Assembly: GCA_035546975.1 (NCBI GenBank) | Contig: DASZVS010000013.1 | Location: 1 to 64,000 of the forward strand | Direction of reading: 5' to 3' | From: JARIHC01 sp035546975 | GTDB taxonomy: Bacteria; Patescibacteriota; Saccharimonadia; Saccharimonadales; UBA4665 | Length of the DNA: 64,000 nt | Part shown: in pieces, positions 51,387 through 59,030 of the stretch | How the letters are laid out: each line of letters starts with the position of its first letter | Position numbering within the stretch: the stretch's first letter is position 1 | Made by a program: the position numbers and the translations under genes | The notes under the pieces: model-generated | Databases searched by the model: none | What the model was told of the DNA's origin: nothing | What the model saw: only the letters and a program-made list of their open reading frames with translations

Positions 51387-51926
51387 ATGGTTGATTTAGC
51401 AGGAAAAACAGTGGCAGTGCTCGTCGACAATTATCCCGAAGAGGCGGAGCTTACCGGGCCGGTTGATGCACTCAAAAAAGCCGGCGCTACAGTGGAAATT
51501 ATTGCTGCGGAACCGGAAAATGGCAAAATCCAGGGACTCAACCACGTTGATAAAGGTCACCGGTTCGACTTTGATAAAACATTAGAAGAAGCAAATATCG
51601 ACGATTACGATGCGCTCGTTCTGCCGGGCGGCGCCATCAATGCCGATAATCTGCGCATGCAAGACAAGGCCCGCGACTGGGTTAATAAAATTTCCGCGGC
51701 CGGAAAACCCCTGGCAGTCATTTGCCATGCCCCATGGGTATTGGCCAGTGCCGGGCTAGCAAAGGGCCGCAAACTCACCAGTTACTTCACTATCCAAGAT
51801 GATATGCGCGACGCTGGGGCCGACTGGATTGATCAAGAAGTTGTCATTGACGGCAATCTCATTACCAGCCGCAATCCGGACGATATCCCAGCTTTCAACA
51901 AAGCTTTAATCGGAATGCTCGCATAA
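51387..51926 (+). CDS. DJ-1/PfpI family protein
   Basis: 179 residues. 'VAVLVDNYPEEAELTGPVDALKKAGATVEII' (start), 'DALVLPGG' and the nucleophile elbow 'AVICHAPWVLA' (Cys about 109) with Glu in the early 'YPEE' match the PfpI subgroup (deglycase/protease-like, stress response). Excellent ribosome-binding site AAAGGAGG. The stop overlaps the start of the next small gene (TAATG), so the two are coupled. Confidence 0.93.
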   Translation: MVDLAGKTVAVLVDNYPEEAELTGPVDALKKAGATVEIIAAEPENGKIQGLNHVDKGHRFDFDKTLEEANIDDYDALVLPGGAINADNLRMQDKARDWVNKISAAGKPLAVICHAPWVLASAGLAKGRKLTSYFTIQDDMRDAGADWIDQEVVIDGNLITSRNPDDIPAFNKALIGMLA

Positions 51927-52111
51927 TGACAGCTCGCAAATATGGCCCCAAAGCTCAGAAAAAGGTGGAAAAGGTCATGGATGAATATAAAAAAGGTGAG
52001 CTGAAAAGCGGCCAAAGCGATAAAAAAGTCACCAGTCGCAAACAGGCTGTGGCGATCGGTCTTTCGGAGGCACGCAAAGAAGGCGCCAAGGTACCTAAGA
52101 AAAAATCCTAG
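51926..52111 (+). CDS. Small basic protein, DUF6496-like
   Basis: 61 residues, about a third Lys/Arg. 'KYGPKAQKKVEKVMDEYKKGELKSG' and 'VTSRKQAVAIGLSEARKEG' match the pattern of DUF6496-type small proteins found in bacterial stress loci. Translation is coupled to the PfpI gene (TAATG). A nucleic-acid-binding role is plausible from charge only. Confidence 0.75.
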   Translation: MTARKYGPKAQKKVEKVMDEYKKGELKSGQSDKKVTSRKQAVAIGLSEARKEGAKVPKKKS

Positions 52112-52342
52112 CACCGGGCCTCTGCTCTTGGAGACGGGAGAAAGGTGTATACTGAAAAAGATTAATAAGTTGGTATGCACTTTTAGATAAGTGTTTGGGG
52201 TTAATGCTCTTTATTGCTATGCACCTCTGTAGTGCCGTAGTTTTGTACGTGCGTAAAGCCGCTAAATACATCTAAAAGATAATAGTTGCTTTTTTTGCAA
52301 GATTTAATGGTAATTTAATCTTAGGTTGGTAATAATAGCGGC
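52112..52342. other. 231-base intergenic region with promoter elements and a possible leader ORF
   Basis: The largest gene-free gap. TATACT at 52147-52152 could start a transcript that runs into the regulator gene. A 23-codon ORF (52204-52275) follows a weak TTGGGG site; its hydrophobic peptide is not recognised. The TTTAAT pair (52303-52319) is described separately. Confidence 0.4.
52303..52319 (+). promoter_or_regulatory. Candidate response-regulator box upstream of the second two-component operon
   Basis: TTTAAT at 52303-52308 and 52314-52319, an 11-base direct repeat. The wider block resembles the one at 44344-44360 before the first such operon. Confidence 0.45.
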
Positions 52343-53065
52343 ATGCAAAACAACAAACTGGTAAAAATTCTCCTCATCGAGGATAGCAAAGATATCGCAG
52401 CCGCCTTAAGTCACGTGCTTGCTTCGAGCCATGACATAACTTTGGCAGAAACAGGCGCCATGGGTTTAGCGAGCGCCAAACGGCAAGAGTACGACACCAT
52501 CATACTTGACCTAAACTTGCCGGATATGACAGGACTGGAAGTGTGCCAGCGGCTACGCGCCAATGATGCCGAAACGCCAATCATAATCCTCACCGGCGAA
52601 GACAAAGTGCTCAATAAAATCCGGCTGCTAGATGCGGGTGCCGACGACTACCTGACTAAACCGTTCAGCCTCGGCGAGCTCAAGGCCCGCTTAAGAGTTC
52701 TCCAACGGCGAGGGCATAAACCCCTAGCTCTGGCTGATAATTTAACAGTTGGCGAGCTTATCCTGGACAGAAAACGCCACCAGGTGCAACGAAATGGTGA
52801 ACCTATCACGCTTAGGAAAAAGGAATTCGCTTTGCTCGAATGCCTAATGCTTCATGCGGGCACTGTCGTCAGCCGTAATATTCTAGGCAATTACGCCTGG
52901 CAGGAATCCGACAAGCCTTGGACTAATACCATAGACGTCCACATCAAACATCTGCGAGACAAGATCGACCGTCCTTTCGAACAACAGCTTATCCAGACGG
53001 TCCATGGCCTTGGCTATAAACTTGTCGTCGCGTCGGCGGCCCCGATAAAAGCGGGGCGTTCTTAA
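52343..53065 (+). CDS. OmpR/PhoB-family response regulator
   Basis: 240 residues. Receiver with Glu13-Asp14, phosphoacceptor Asp56 in 'IILDLNLPD', 'LTGED' Thr and Lys in 'DDYLTKPF'; a winged helix at about 140-235 ('ITLRKKEFALLECLMLHAGTVVSR', 'HIKHLRDKIDRPF'). Close paralogue of the regulator at 44394. Seven bases before the kinase at 53073, and a TAATAA-like -10 lies a few bases before its ATG, so probably leaderless. Confidence 0.94.
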   Translation: MQNNKLVKILLIEDSKDIAAALSHVLASSHDITLAETGAMGLASAKRQEYDTIILDLNLPDMTGLEVCQRLRANDAETPIIILTGEDKVLNKIRLLDAGADDYLTKPFSLGELKARLRVLQRRGHKPLALADNLTVGELILDRKRHQVQRNGEPITLRKKEFALLECLMLHAGTVVSRNILGNYAWQESDKPWTNTIDVHIKHLRDKIDRPFEQQLIQTVHGLGYKLVVASAAPIKAGRS

Positions 53066-53072
53066 AAGTAAT

Positions 53073-53840
53073 ATGGCGCACGACCCAAACGCGGCCCGGA
53101 TTACAATCGCAGATGAGCAGGTGGATCCTAAACAACTTGAAACGCTCCAACAACTGGCGGCTTTGGGCAGAATGAGCGCCAACTTGATTCACGACATTTC
53201 CAACCCCTTAACCGCAGTAGCTCTCTGCTTGCAGGAAGGAAACAACCCAACTGATAGTAGCATCCAAAGAGCACAGCGCAATATTGAAACGCTGCAGCGA
53301 TATGTTTCTACCGCCCGGCAGCAAATCCAAATCCCGCACAGCTCCCAGCCTTTTGACATTAATGATGAATTTGAACGTCTCAAAGACGCTCTATACCCCA
53401 TTGCTGCCCAGCAAAGTATCATACTTCATTTTATTGGTTGCCGAGGACTTATACTAGAAGGTGATCCCGTAAAATTCCAACAAATTATTACCAATCTAGC
53501 AGTTAACGCCATTGAAGCTTCTGCGAACGCCCACCCCACCCATGCATCTGCGCCAAATGTGGTAATCCAGGTTTCTGTATCCAGAATTGACCTCGTGATA
53601 ACAATTCAAGACAAAGGTACCGGCATACGGCCAGAGGTTTTACCACATATTTTTGAACCGTTTTATTCTACCAAACAAAAAACTGAGGTATCCGGTTTGG
53701 GCATTGGGCTTTATGCGGCTAAGCATTCTGTTGAAACTACATTTAAGGGCACCATTGGGGTCGAAAGTGTCATAGGGCAAGGCACAACTTTCACGGTAAA
53801 GTTTCCCCGGACACGCCAATTTATTAAACATAATCAATAA
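53073..53840 (+). CDS. Soluble histidine kinase
   Basis: 255 residues, no membrane helix, no PAS or GAF. DHp with His40 in 'ANLIHDISNPLTAVALCLQ', HATPase_c with 'QIITNLAVNAIEAS', 'DKGTGI' and 'GLGIGLYAAKHSV'. The DHp wording resembles the kinase at 45300 (HDxxN), so these two pairs arose by duplication. With no sensor domain it must receive its signal from a partner or from the cytoplasm. Seven bases downstream of its regulator. Confidence 0.92.
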   Translation: MAHDPNAARITIADEQVDPKQLETLQQLAALGRMSANLIHDISNPLTAVALCLQEGNNPTDSSIQRAQRNIETLQRYVSTARQQIQIPHSSQPFDINDEFERLKDALYPIAAQQSIILHFIGCRGLILEGDPVKFQQIITNLAVNAIEASANAHPTHASAPNVVIQVSVSRIDLVITIQDKGTGIRPEVLPHIFEPFYSTKQKTEVSGLGIGLYAAKHSVETTFKGTIGVESVIGQGTTFTVKFPRTRQFIKHNQ

Positions 53841-53937
53841 ATAGTGTAAGAATATTAACAGAAATAGTCTCTGGTCGTGCTATACTTCATCGGTAATTTA
53901 TTAACTAAAACGCGAGGGTTAAAGACAGCTAATTAAG

Positions 53938-54369
53938 ATGAGTACGAGAGTTTTACATGATACACATCACCTCACTATCGGCGCCCCTCTTCTATTAATA
54001 CTCGTTTTCTGCTTCAGCTTCTTCTTATTCCGTCCGGCCAGTTCAGATCAAGTCCAAGCAGTTTCGGCGGCTGCAAATACACACAAGTCCAACTCTGCGC
54101 CTTCAATACAACAGCTCCCTGTAGCCAAGACCAAATTATCAACCATAGATCCGGTTCAAACGGTTAGCAATTCATCAGCCTCTTCTGCGAACAATACTGC
54201 GGGCGCTGCCGGCGGCGCCACGAGTACCCCTCAAGGCACTGGTGCTTCCGGAGGTGCCACAAGTACTCCACAGAATGCTCCTCAGAATCATGGCGGCAAC
54301 GCTTCAGTATCAGGAGTTAGCGGTTTATTGAACACGATTACATCGCCAATTATTAACGTATTTCGCTAA
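53938..54369 (+). CDS. Small secreted Ser/Thr/Gly-rich protein
   Basis: 143 residues. A membrane helix or uncleaved signal (about 14-32) is followed by a low-complexity exterior of Ser, Thr, Asn, Gln and Gly with a repeated 'GGATSTPQ' (about 95-112). No catalytic motif. A surface-anchored spacer or substrate is possible. TATACT (about 53880) gives a short leader. Follows the second two-component pair and could be its target (inference). Confidence 0.7.
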   Translation: MSTRVLHDTHHLTIGAPLLLILVFCFSFFLFRPASSDQVQAVSAAANTHKSNSAPSIQQLPVAKTKLSTIDPVQTVSNSSASSANNTAGAAGGATSTPQGTGASGGATSTPQNAPQNHGGNASVSGVSGLLNTITSPIINVFR

Positions 54370-54428
54370 AATTTGCCCTATTTTTTACCTATTTTAAGAA
54401 TAACCTATTAAAAACTTTTCATAAAACT

Positions 54429-54459
54429 ATTTACTTTAGGTAAGTAAATATGCTATACT
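54429..54459 (+). promoter_or_regulatory. Promoter and MarR operator candidate
   Basis: ATTTACTT-TAGGT-AAGTAAAT (54429-54449), a palindrome of eight-base arms with a five-base centre, covers the -35 area. The -10 TATACT (54454-54459) ends six bases before ATG 54466: leaderless. Autorepression by the MarR protein is expected. Confidence 0.7.
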
Positions 54460-54465
54460 AGGTAT

Positions 54466-54957
54466 ATGGATTTATTAAATAGTGATTTGGAAACACTTGA
54501 AAACGCCATGCGTTTGTTTTTTCAAACTATGAAACGCCCCCATACATGGGCGCGAGTTACGGAACAAACCGGCATTCATCTTGACCGCCCCGCTGCGGTT
54601 ATCCTGCACCTCTTGGCAGACAGTTCCACCCCGTTGCATGTCCAGGACCTGGCTAGCCAGCTTGGCATTGAAGCACCATCAGTTACCCGTAAAACCCAGT
54701 CATTGGAACGAGCCGGATACCTACAACGCGTTCCGGACGCCCGCGACCGGCGATTAATTGATTTACGTATCACGCCTCGCGGCCGTGCAGCAGCGCGCAA
54801 GCTTTGGGGGGCACAACGCAATATTGTTGCCGAAACTCTCAAGGACTGGAATAGCGACGAGCGCCGGCAATTTGTCCGTTTATTCGAACGTTTCAGTAGC
54901 GATTTATCAAAATTATCACAACGCGAACCATCGCATCGGAGGTTATCACATGCCTGA
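54466..54957 (+). CDS. MarR family transcriptional regulator
   Basis: 163 residues. Winged helix with 'PLHVQDLASQLGIEAPSVTRKTQSLERAGYLQRVPDARDRRLIDLRITPRGR' (about 59-110) is the canonical MarR DNA-binding region. It overlaps the downstream MFS gene by eight bases, so both form one autoregulated unit. Compared with the MarR at 34377 it has a different operator and gene order, but the same type of target. Confidence 0.93.
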   Translation: MDLLNSDLETLENAMRLFFQTMKRPHTWARVTEQTGIHLDRPAAVILHLLADSSTPLHVQDLASQLGIEAPSVTRKTQSLERAGYLQRVPDARDRRLIDLRITPRGRAAARKLWGAQRNIVAETLKDWNSDERRQFVRLFERFSSDLSKLSQREPSHRRLSHA

Positions 54958-56518
54958 AGTGGCACAACAAACACCAACTGAACAAACCGCACAGCAAGGC
55001 GAACGCAGCCATGCTGAAATTATGGTTGTAATTAGTGCTCTCATGCTGGCAATGTTGCTGGCAGCACTCGACCAAACCATTGTTTCTACCGCATTACCGA
55101 AGATTGCCAGCGACCTGCATGGGCTCAATAAATATTCTTGGGTGGCAACTGCATACCTATTGACCAGTGCTGTCGCGACACCGTTATACGGAAAGATCAG
55201 CGACATGTACGGCCGCAAAAAAATCTTTCAGAGTGCAATTGTTATTTTCTTGATTGGTTCAGCACTCTGCGGGCTTAGCCAAAACATGACCCAATTGATT
55301 TTCTTCCGCGGCCTGCAGGGAATTGGCGCAGGTGGCTTAATGACACTCGTGCTAGCTATTGTCGGCGATGTTATCCCGCCACGGCAACGTGGCCGCTACC
55401 AGGGATATTTCGGCGGCGTATTTGCTATAGCGAGCGTTATTGGACCGCTACTCGGCGGCTTATTTACCGACCACTTGAGCTGGCGATGGGTATTCTACGT
55501 AAACCTACCCGTTGGCGCAATAGCGCTTGCGGCTATTGCAACCCGTTTGCACTTGCCTGTGCGGCGGACCGACCACAATGTCGACTACGCCGGTGCCGGC
55601 CTGCTGGCAATCAGTGTAGTCAGCCTGCTGCTCGCAACCGTGTGGGGCGGTGTGGATTATCCTTGGGGTTCAGTCCAAATTATCGGCCTGTTCGCAGGCA
55701 GCCTTGTCAGCGCGCTGCTGTTCATATGGCGCGAACATCATGCCAAGGAACCTATATTACCTCTTCGCCTATTCAAGAATGAGATCTTCAGCGTTTCGGT
55801 GTTGCTCAGCTTGCTGGTAGGCGTAGTAATGTTCGGCGCGATTATATTCCTACCGGAATACCAACAAATTGTCCGCGGCGATTCCGCAACAAAGTCCGGC
55901 TTGATGCTGTTGCCATTGGTACTTGGCGTGATGGGCGGTTCATTAACGTCGGGCCGGCTTATATCAAAACTGGGACGATACCGCATATTTCCAATCATTG
56001 GCAGCCTGCTTTTGATCATTAGCTTCTACTTGTTCAGCCATATTGCAGTTGCCACTGACCGTGTCATTATCGGATTGTGGATGGTGGTGCTCGGCCTTGG
56101 CGTAGGCTTAGTGATGCCTGTGATGACGCTCGCCGTGCAAAACGGCGTAGAACGCAAAGACCTAGGGACGGCTACCTCTTCGGTTACCTTTTTCCGGAGC
56201 ATCGGCAGCTCGCTTGGAACAGCTATTTTCGGTGCAATTCTGACAAATAGGCTGAGCTATCACCTACAGCATGCGCTCCCGGGCGCAAATGGCACGGCGG
56301 TAGCAAAGGGCCTGGGCAGCAGCGCTGCCGGCTTGCAGCACTTGCCGCCAAGTGAACTTCACGTAGTACTGACCGCTTTTTCACAAGCTTTTGCCGACGT
56401 GTTCCTAGTGGGTATACCTTTCGCCGTACTGGCGTTCATCATTACCTTCTTCTTGAAAGAGACACCGCTCAGCGAGTCAACACGCGAAGAGGCCCAGAAC
56501 GACCTGGGCGGCATTTAA
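54950..56518 (+). CDS. MFS transporter, DHA2 (EmrB/QacA) type
   Basis: 522 residues, 14 helices. 'ALDQTIVSTALPKIASDL' (motif D1), 'PLYGKISDMYGRKK' (motif A) and 'IASVIGPLLGGLFTDHLSWRWVFYVNLP' (motif C) are diagnostic. ATG 54950 has GGAGG upstream, inside the MarR gene; the longer open frame is the MarR gene read in another frame. It likely exports lipophilic compounds sensed by the MarR protein. Confidence 0.94.
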   Translation: MPEVAQQTPTEQTAQQGERSHAEIMVVISALMLAMLLAALDQTIVSTALPKIASDLHGLNKYSWVATAYLLTSAVATPLYGKISDMYGRKKIFQSAIVIFLIGSALCGLSQNMTQLIFFRGLQGIGAGGLMTLVLAIVGDVIPPRQRGRYQGYFGGVFAIASVIGPLLGGLFTDHLSWRWVFYVNLPVGAIALAAIATRLHLPVRRTDHNVDYAGAGLLAISVVSLLLATVWGGVDYPWGSVQIIGLFAGSLVSALLFIWREHHAKEPILPLRLFKNEIFSVSVLLSLLVGVVMFGAIIFLPEYQQIVRGDSATKSGLMLLPLVLGVMGGSLTSGRLISKLGRYRIFPIIGSLLLIISFYLFSHIAVATDRVIIGLWMVVLGLGVGLVMPVMTLAVQNGVERKDLGTATSSVTFFRSIGSSLGTAIFGAILTNRLSYHLQHALPGANGTAVAKGLGSSAAGLQHLPPSELHVVLTAFSQAFADVFLVGIPFAVLAFIITFFLKETPLSESTREEAQNDLGGI

Positions 56519-56535
56519 CCGGTGCGCCCCTTACC

Positions 56536-57189
56536 TTATTGTGCGGGCCCTGATTGCGACTTGCGCCAGGCTTCTATCTCGGCATGATGGCCACTTAAGA
56601 GAACATCGGGTACGCTCATGCCGCGGAATTCTTCGGGTCGGGTATACTGAGGGAACTCTACAGTTTCATCGTCCTGCTGGAAGGACTCTATTTCTGCGGA
56701 TGTCTCCCCGCCCAGTACGCCCGGGAGTAAGCGAACAACTGAATCGATGAGCACCATAGCCGGCAGTTCGCCGCCCGTCAATACATAGTTGCCAATGCAG
56801 AAGCTTTCGTCCACCCAGTTGGTAATGCGCTCATCATAGCCCTCATAACGCGGGCAGACAATGATCAGCCCCTCATTAGCGGAAGCTAGGCGCTTGGCAT
56901 CAGATTGCTTGTAGCGTACGCCACGCGGAGTTGGCAGTAACACACGTGCGTCGGGGTCAACTTTTTTAGCATGCTCTATGGCGGCAACCACAGGCTCTGG
57001 TTTCAAAAGCATGCCATCGCCGCCGCCATACGGCGTATCATCTACCTGTTTGCGTGGCCCGAGACCAAAGTCGCGTAAATTTATACACTCGTATTGGGCA
57101 ATGCCTTTGTCTGAAGCCTTCCACAGCATACTGGCACCCAGTACGCCGCCAAACATCTCGGGAAATAACGTTATAATCTGTATTTTCAT
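56536..57189 (-). CDS. trmD: tRNA (guanine-N1)-methyltransferase
   Basis: 217 residues. SPOUT-family methyltransferase that makes m1G37 next to the anticodon. 'IITLFPEMFGGVLG', 'DDTPYGGGDGMLLKPEP', 'CPRYEGYDERI' and 'GNYVLTGGELPAMVLIDSVVRLLPGVLG' (the SAM-binding knot) are canonical; the catalytic Asp is in 'PEEFRGMSVPDVLLSGHH'. Shorter than E. coli TrmD by about 35 residues at the C-terminus. It is separated from rpsP and the KH gene by a terminator and a plus-strand gene, so it is transcribed on its own. Confidence 0.96.
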   Translation of the reverse strand: MKIQIITLFPEMFGGVLGASMLWKASDKGIAQYECINLRDFGLGPRKQVDDTPYGGGDGMLLKPEPVVAAIEHAKKVDPDARVLLPTPRGVRYKQSDAKRLASANEGLIIVCPRYEGYDERITNWVDESFCIGNYVLTGGELPAMVLIDSVVRLLPGVLGGETSAEIESFQQDDETVEFPQYTRPEEFRGMSVPDVLLSGHHAEIEAWRKSQSGPAQ

Positions 57190-57210
57190 TGCTTCTTATT
57201 TTACCAAACT

Positions 57211-57243
57211 AAAAGAACCGGCTCTTTAAAAACCGGTTCTTTT
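57211..57243. terminator. Bidirectional intrinsic terminator
   Basis: AAAAGAACCGG (57211-57221) and CCGGTTCTTTT (57233-57243) form an 11-base-pair stem with flanking T-runs in both directions. On the minus strand it ends the rpsP-KH transcript before trmD. Confidence 0.8.
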
Positions 57244-57390
57244 ATCACATAAAGCTCTCATTTTCATGACTCGCAAACGAGCTTTTTAGTATTTTTGTTT
57301 TAACGAACAAGTCTTTCGACTAGAGACACTATACGGGATTGATTAGTTGGTTTCAATAAAACTGTAATAAGTACAACGATAAGCATTTGT

Positions 57391-57396
57391 TATACT
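57391..57396 (+). promoter_or_regulatory. Leaderless promoter (-10) of the 57403 gene
   Basis: TATACT ends six bases before ATG 57403. Confidence 0.55.
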
Positions 57397-57402
57397 TGGC
57401 AC

Positions 57403-57666
57403 ATGGCAGAGATAAAAGAAAAAAGAAACGTAATCGCGGAAATGGTCGGATGGTATGGAACCGGCGCAATTGTACTGGCATATCTACTGGTTAGCTTTCA
57501 GGTAATTACCTCCGACGGGGCAATATACCAGTTACTGAATTTAACCGGCGCGCTCGGAATTATAACCATTTCCGTCGTTAAAAGAGTGAAGCAGCCTGCC
57601 GTCCTTAATATTTTTTGGGCGGCTATAGCAATCGCTGCCCTTATTAAACTAGCCCTGTTTTCGTAA
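57403..57666 (+). CDS. Small membrane protein, CBU_0592-like
   Basis: 87 residues, three membrane helices (about 14-32, 40-58, 66-84). 'GWYGTGAIVLAYLLVSF' and 'YQLLNLTGALGIITISVVKR' match the CBU_0592 family. Function unknown. It lies antisense to the rpsP-trmD direction, inserted between the KH gene and trmD, with its own leaderless promoter, and ends one base before the KH gene stop. Confidence 0.82.
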   Translation: MAEIKEKRNVIAEMVGWYGTGAIVLAYLLVSFQVITSDGAIYQLLNLTGALGIITISVVKRVKQPAVLNIFWAAIAIAALIKLALFS

Positions 57667-57667
57667 G

Positions 57668-58186
57668 CTAAACGTCTAGATCGTCCAGATCTGCTAATTC
57701 TTCGCGGGTTTTACGCAGACGGTCGCTCGCTTCGTCGTCTTCAGAATCGGCCGAGTTTGAGCTGGCTGCTGGTTCATCGTCTTCCGGCTCTTCTGCTTCA
57801 ACCACTTCGGCCGCTTCTTCTGCAATTTCTTCTTCGTCGCTTTCTGCGGCTGGTGTTGCTGGTTCAGTGTCATCTGAATCTGCGGCCGGCCGGGATTCCT
57901 CTTTTGTGCCGGCATTATTACCATCTGGAACCGAACCCACGCCATTGTCAACAATCTTCAAGTTGTAACGGGCGTCATTTTTAGTTCCTAGAGCCCGGAG
58001 CAGTGTCCGGAGAGACTGGGCTGTAGCGCCACGCTTGCCGATAACACGGCCCAGGTCTTCCGGGTCAACCGTGAGCTCAAGTAACACGCCTTTTTCATCG
58101 ATGGTACGTTTTACCTGGACGGCATCAGGTTTGCCGACTAGGGATTTAACGACGAATTCTATAAATTGCTGATCGATTTCACTCAT
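57668..58186 (-). CDS. khpA: KH-domain RNA-binding protein (KhpA/YlqC type) with acidic tail
   Basis: 172 residues; family members are about 75-85. Residues 1-82 are the KH domain with GKRG (50-53) in the GxxG loop ('DPEDLGRVIGKRGATAQSLR'). Residues 88-172 are a Glu/Asp/Ser/Ala-rich tail absent from usual KhpA. KhpA binds RNA and helps ribosome and cell-division functions in other bacteria. GAGGAG precedes ATG. It follows rpsP by 89 bases, as is typical of the rpsP-khpA-rimM-trmD-rplS operon, but rimM is absent. Confidence 0.9.
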   Translation of the reverse strand: MSEIDQQFIEFVVKSLVGKPDAVQVKRTIDEKGVLLELTVDPEDLGRVIGKRGATAQSLRTLLRALGTKNDARYNLKIVDNGVGSVPDGNNAGTKEESRPAADSDDTEPATPAAESDEEEIAEEAAEVVEAEEPEDDEPAASSNSADSEDDEASDRLRKTREELADLDDLDV

Positions 58187-58275
58187 GAGCGGACTCCTCG
58201 GTTAGAACTGATTATGCTACCAATTATAGCAAACCGTTCATAGGCGTTTGTGAAATTTTTCGCGGCAGAACTAGG

Positions 58276-58917
58276 TTATTCTGCTTCTTTTTCTTCTGTT
58301 TCGGAGGATGATTCTTCTTCGGTTGCGGCTGTGTTGTCACCCTCGGCGGCATCATTAGGAGCTTCTTCAGTTGTTTCGTTTTGAGCTGGAGCTTCAGATT
58401 CGGCGCTTGAATCGCTTTCGGGATTCTGCTCTTCCTCGCTGCTTGCAGGTTCTTCGGGTTCCTCTGTGGCAGTAGGCTCTGAAGATTCTTCTGACGGGGT
58501 TTCAGCTTGCTCAGCCTCAGTAGTTTCTGCAGCCGCTTCGGGAGCTTCAGTAGCTTCAGTAGTTTCCGCTTCCGTGGCAGCTGGAGCCTCTTCGGCTGGT
58601 TCCTCAGGACGGGTACTGCGGCGCTTGTCTGGATTGCGTACCGTGCTCTCTTTTTTGGTAGGATCGCTAACCCACTTCGGCAACTTAACGCCCTCTTTTT
58701 TGAACAGCACAACGACTCTGTCGGACGGCTGGGCGCCATTGTCGAGATAAAAATTGGCTTTTTCTTTGTCGAGCGTAACAGTCTTGGCATGTGGGTCATA
58801 GCTGCCAAGCTGGGCTATAACTTTACCAGAAGTAGGCGTCCGGCGGGAATCTTGCACGACTACGCGGAACATAGCATGCCCCTTGCGGCCGGTACGTTGC
58901 ATACGAATAGCTAACAT
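58276..58917 (-). CDS. rpsP: 30S ribosomal protein S16 with long acidic tail
   Basis: 213 residues against about 80-90 in the family. Residues 1-100 are S16 ('MLAIRMQRTGRKGHAMFRVV', 'QLGSYDP', 'NGAQPSDRVVVLFKKEG'). From about 104 on the chain is nearly all Glu, Ala, Ser, Thr, Pro, with runs such as 'EEPAEEAPAATEAETTEATE'. The tail's role is unknown; it may shield the small subunit or bind basic partners. The promoter lies at 58975-59003. Leaves the operon with khpA. Confidence 0.96.
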   Translation of the reverse strand: MLAIRMQRTGRKGHAMFRVVVQDSRRTPTSGKVIAQLGSYDPHAKTVTLDKEKANFYLDNGAQPSDRVVVLFKKEGVKLPKWVSDPTKKESTVRNPDKRRSTRPEEPAEEAPAATEAETTEATEAPEAAAETTEAEQAETPSEESSEPTATEEPEEPASSEEEQNPESDSSAESEAPAQNETTEEAPNDAAEGDNTAATEEESSSETEEKEAE

Positions 58918-58974
58918 GTGGTGATTAAATCTCTCTTCTTTCGTGGCTTTAAGCTTATAAAGACAATCTATGGT

Positions 58975-59003
58975 ATTTTACAGATAACCGCCTCTGTTGT
59001 CAA
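58975..59003 (-). promoter_or_regulatory. Promoter of rpsP
   Basis: -35 TTGACA (58998-59003, minus strand), 17-base spacer, -10 TAAAAT (58975-58980). One of the best sigma-70 matches in the window; the leader is about 55 bases. Confidence 0.85.
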
Positions 59004-59006
59004 CAA

Positions 59007-59028
59007 ATTTTCGGGGCCGGGCGAAAAT
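59007..59028 (-). terminator. Weak terminator after rnc
   Basis: ATTTTCG (59022-59028 on minus) and CGAAAAT (59007-59013) form a seven-base stem with a C/G-rich loop and a short T-run, between rnc and the rpsP promoter. Confidence 0.45.
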
Positions 59029-59030
59029 GC

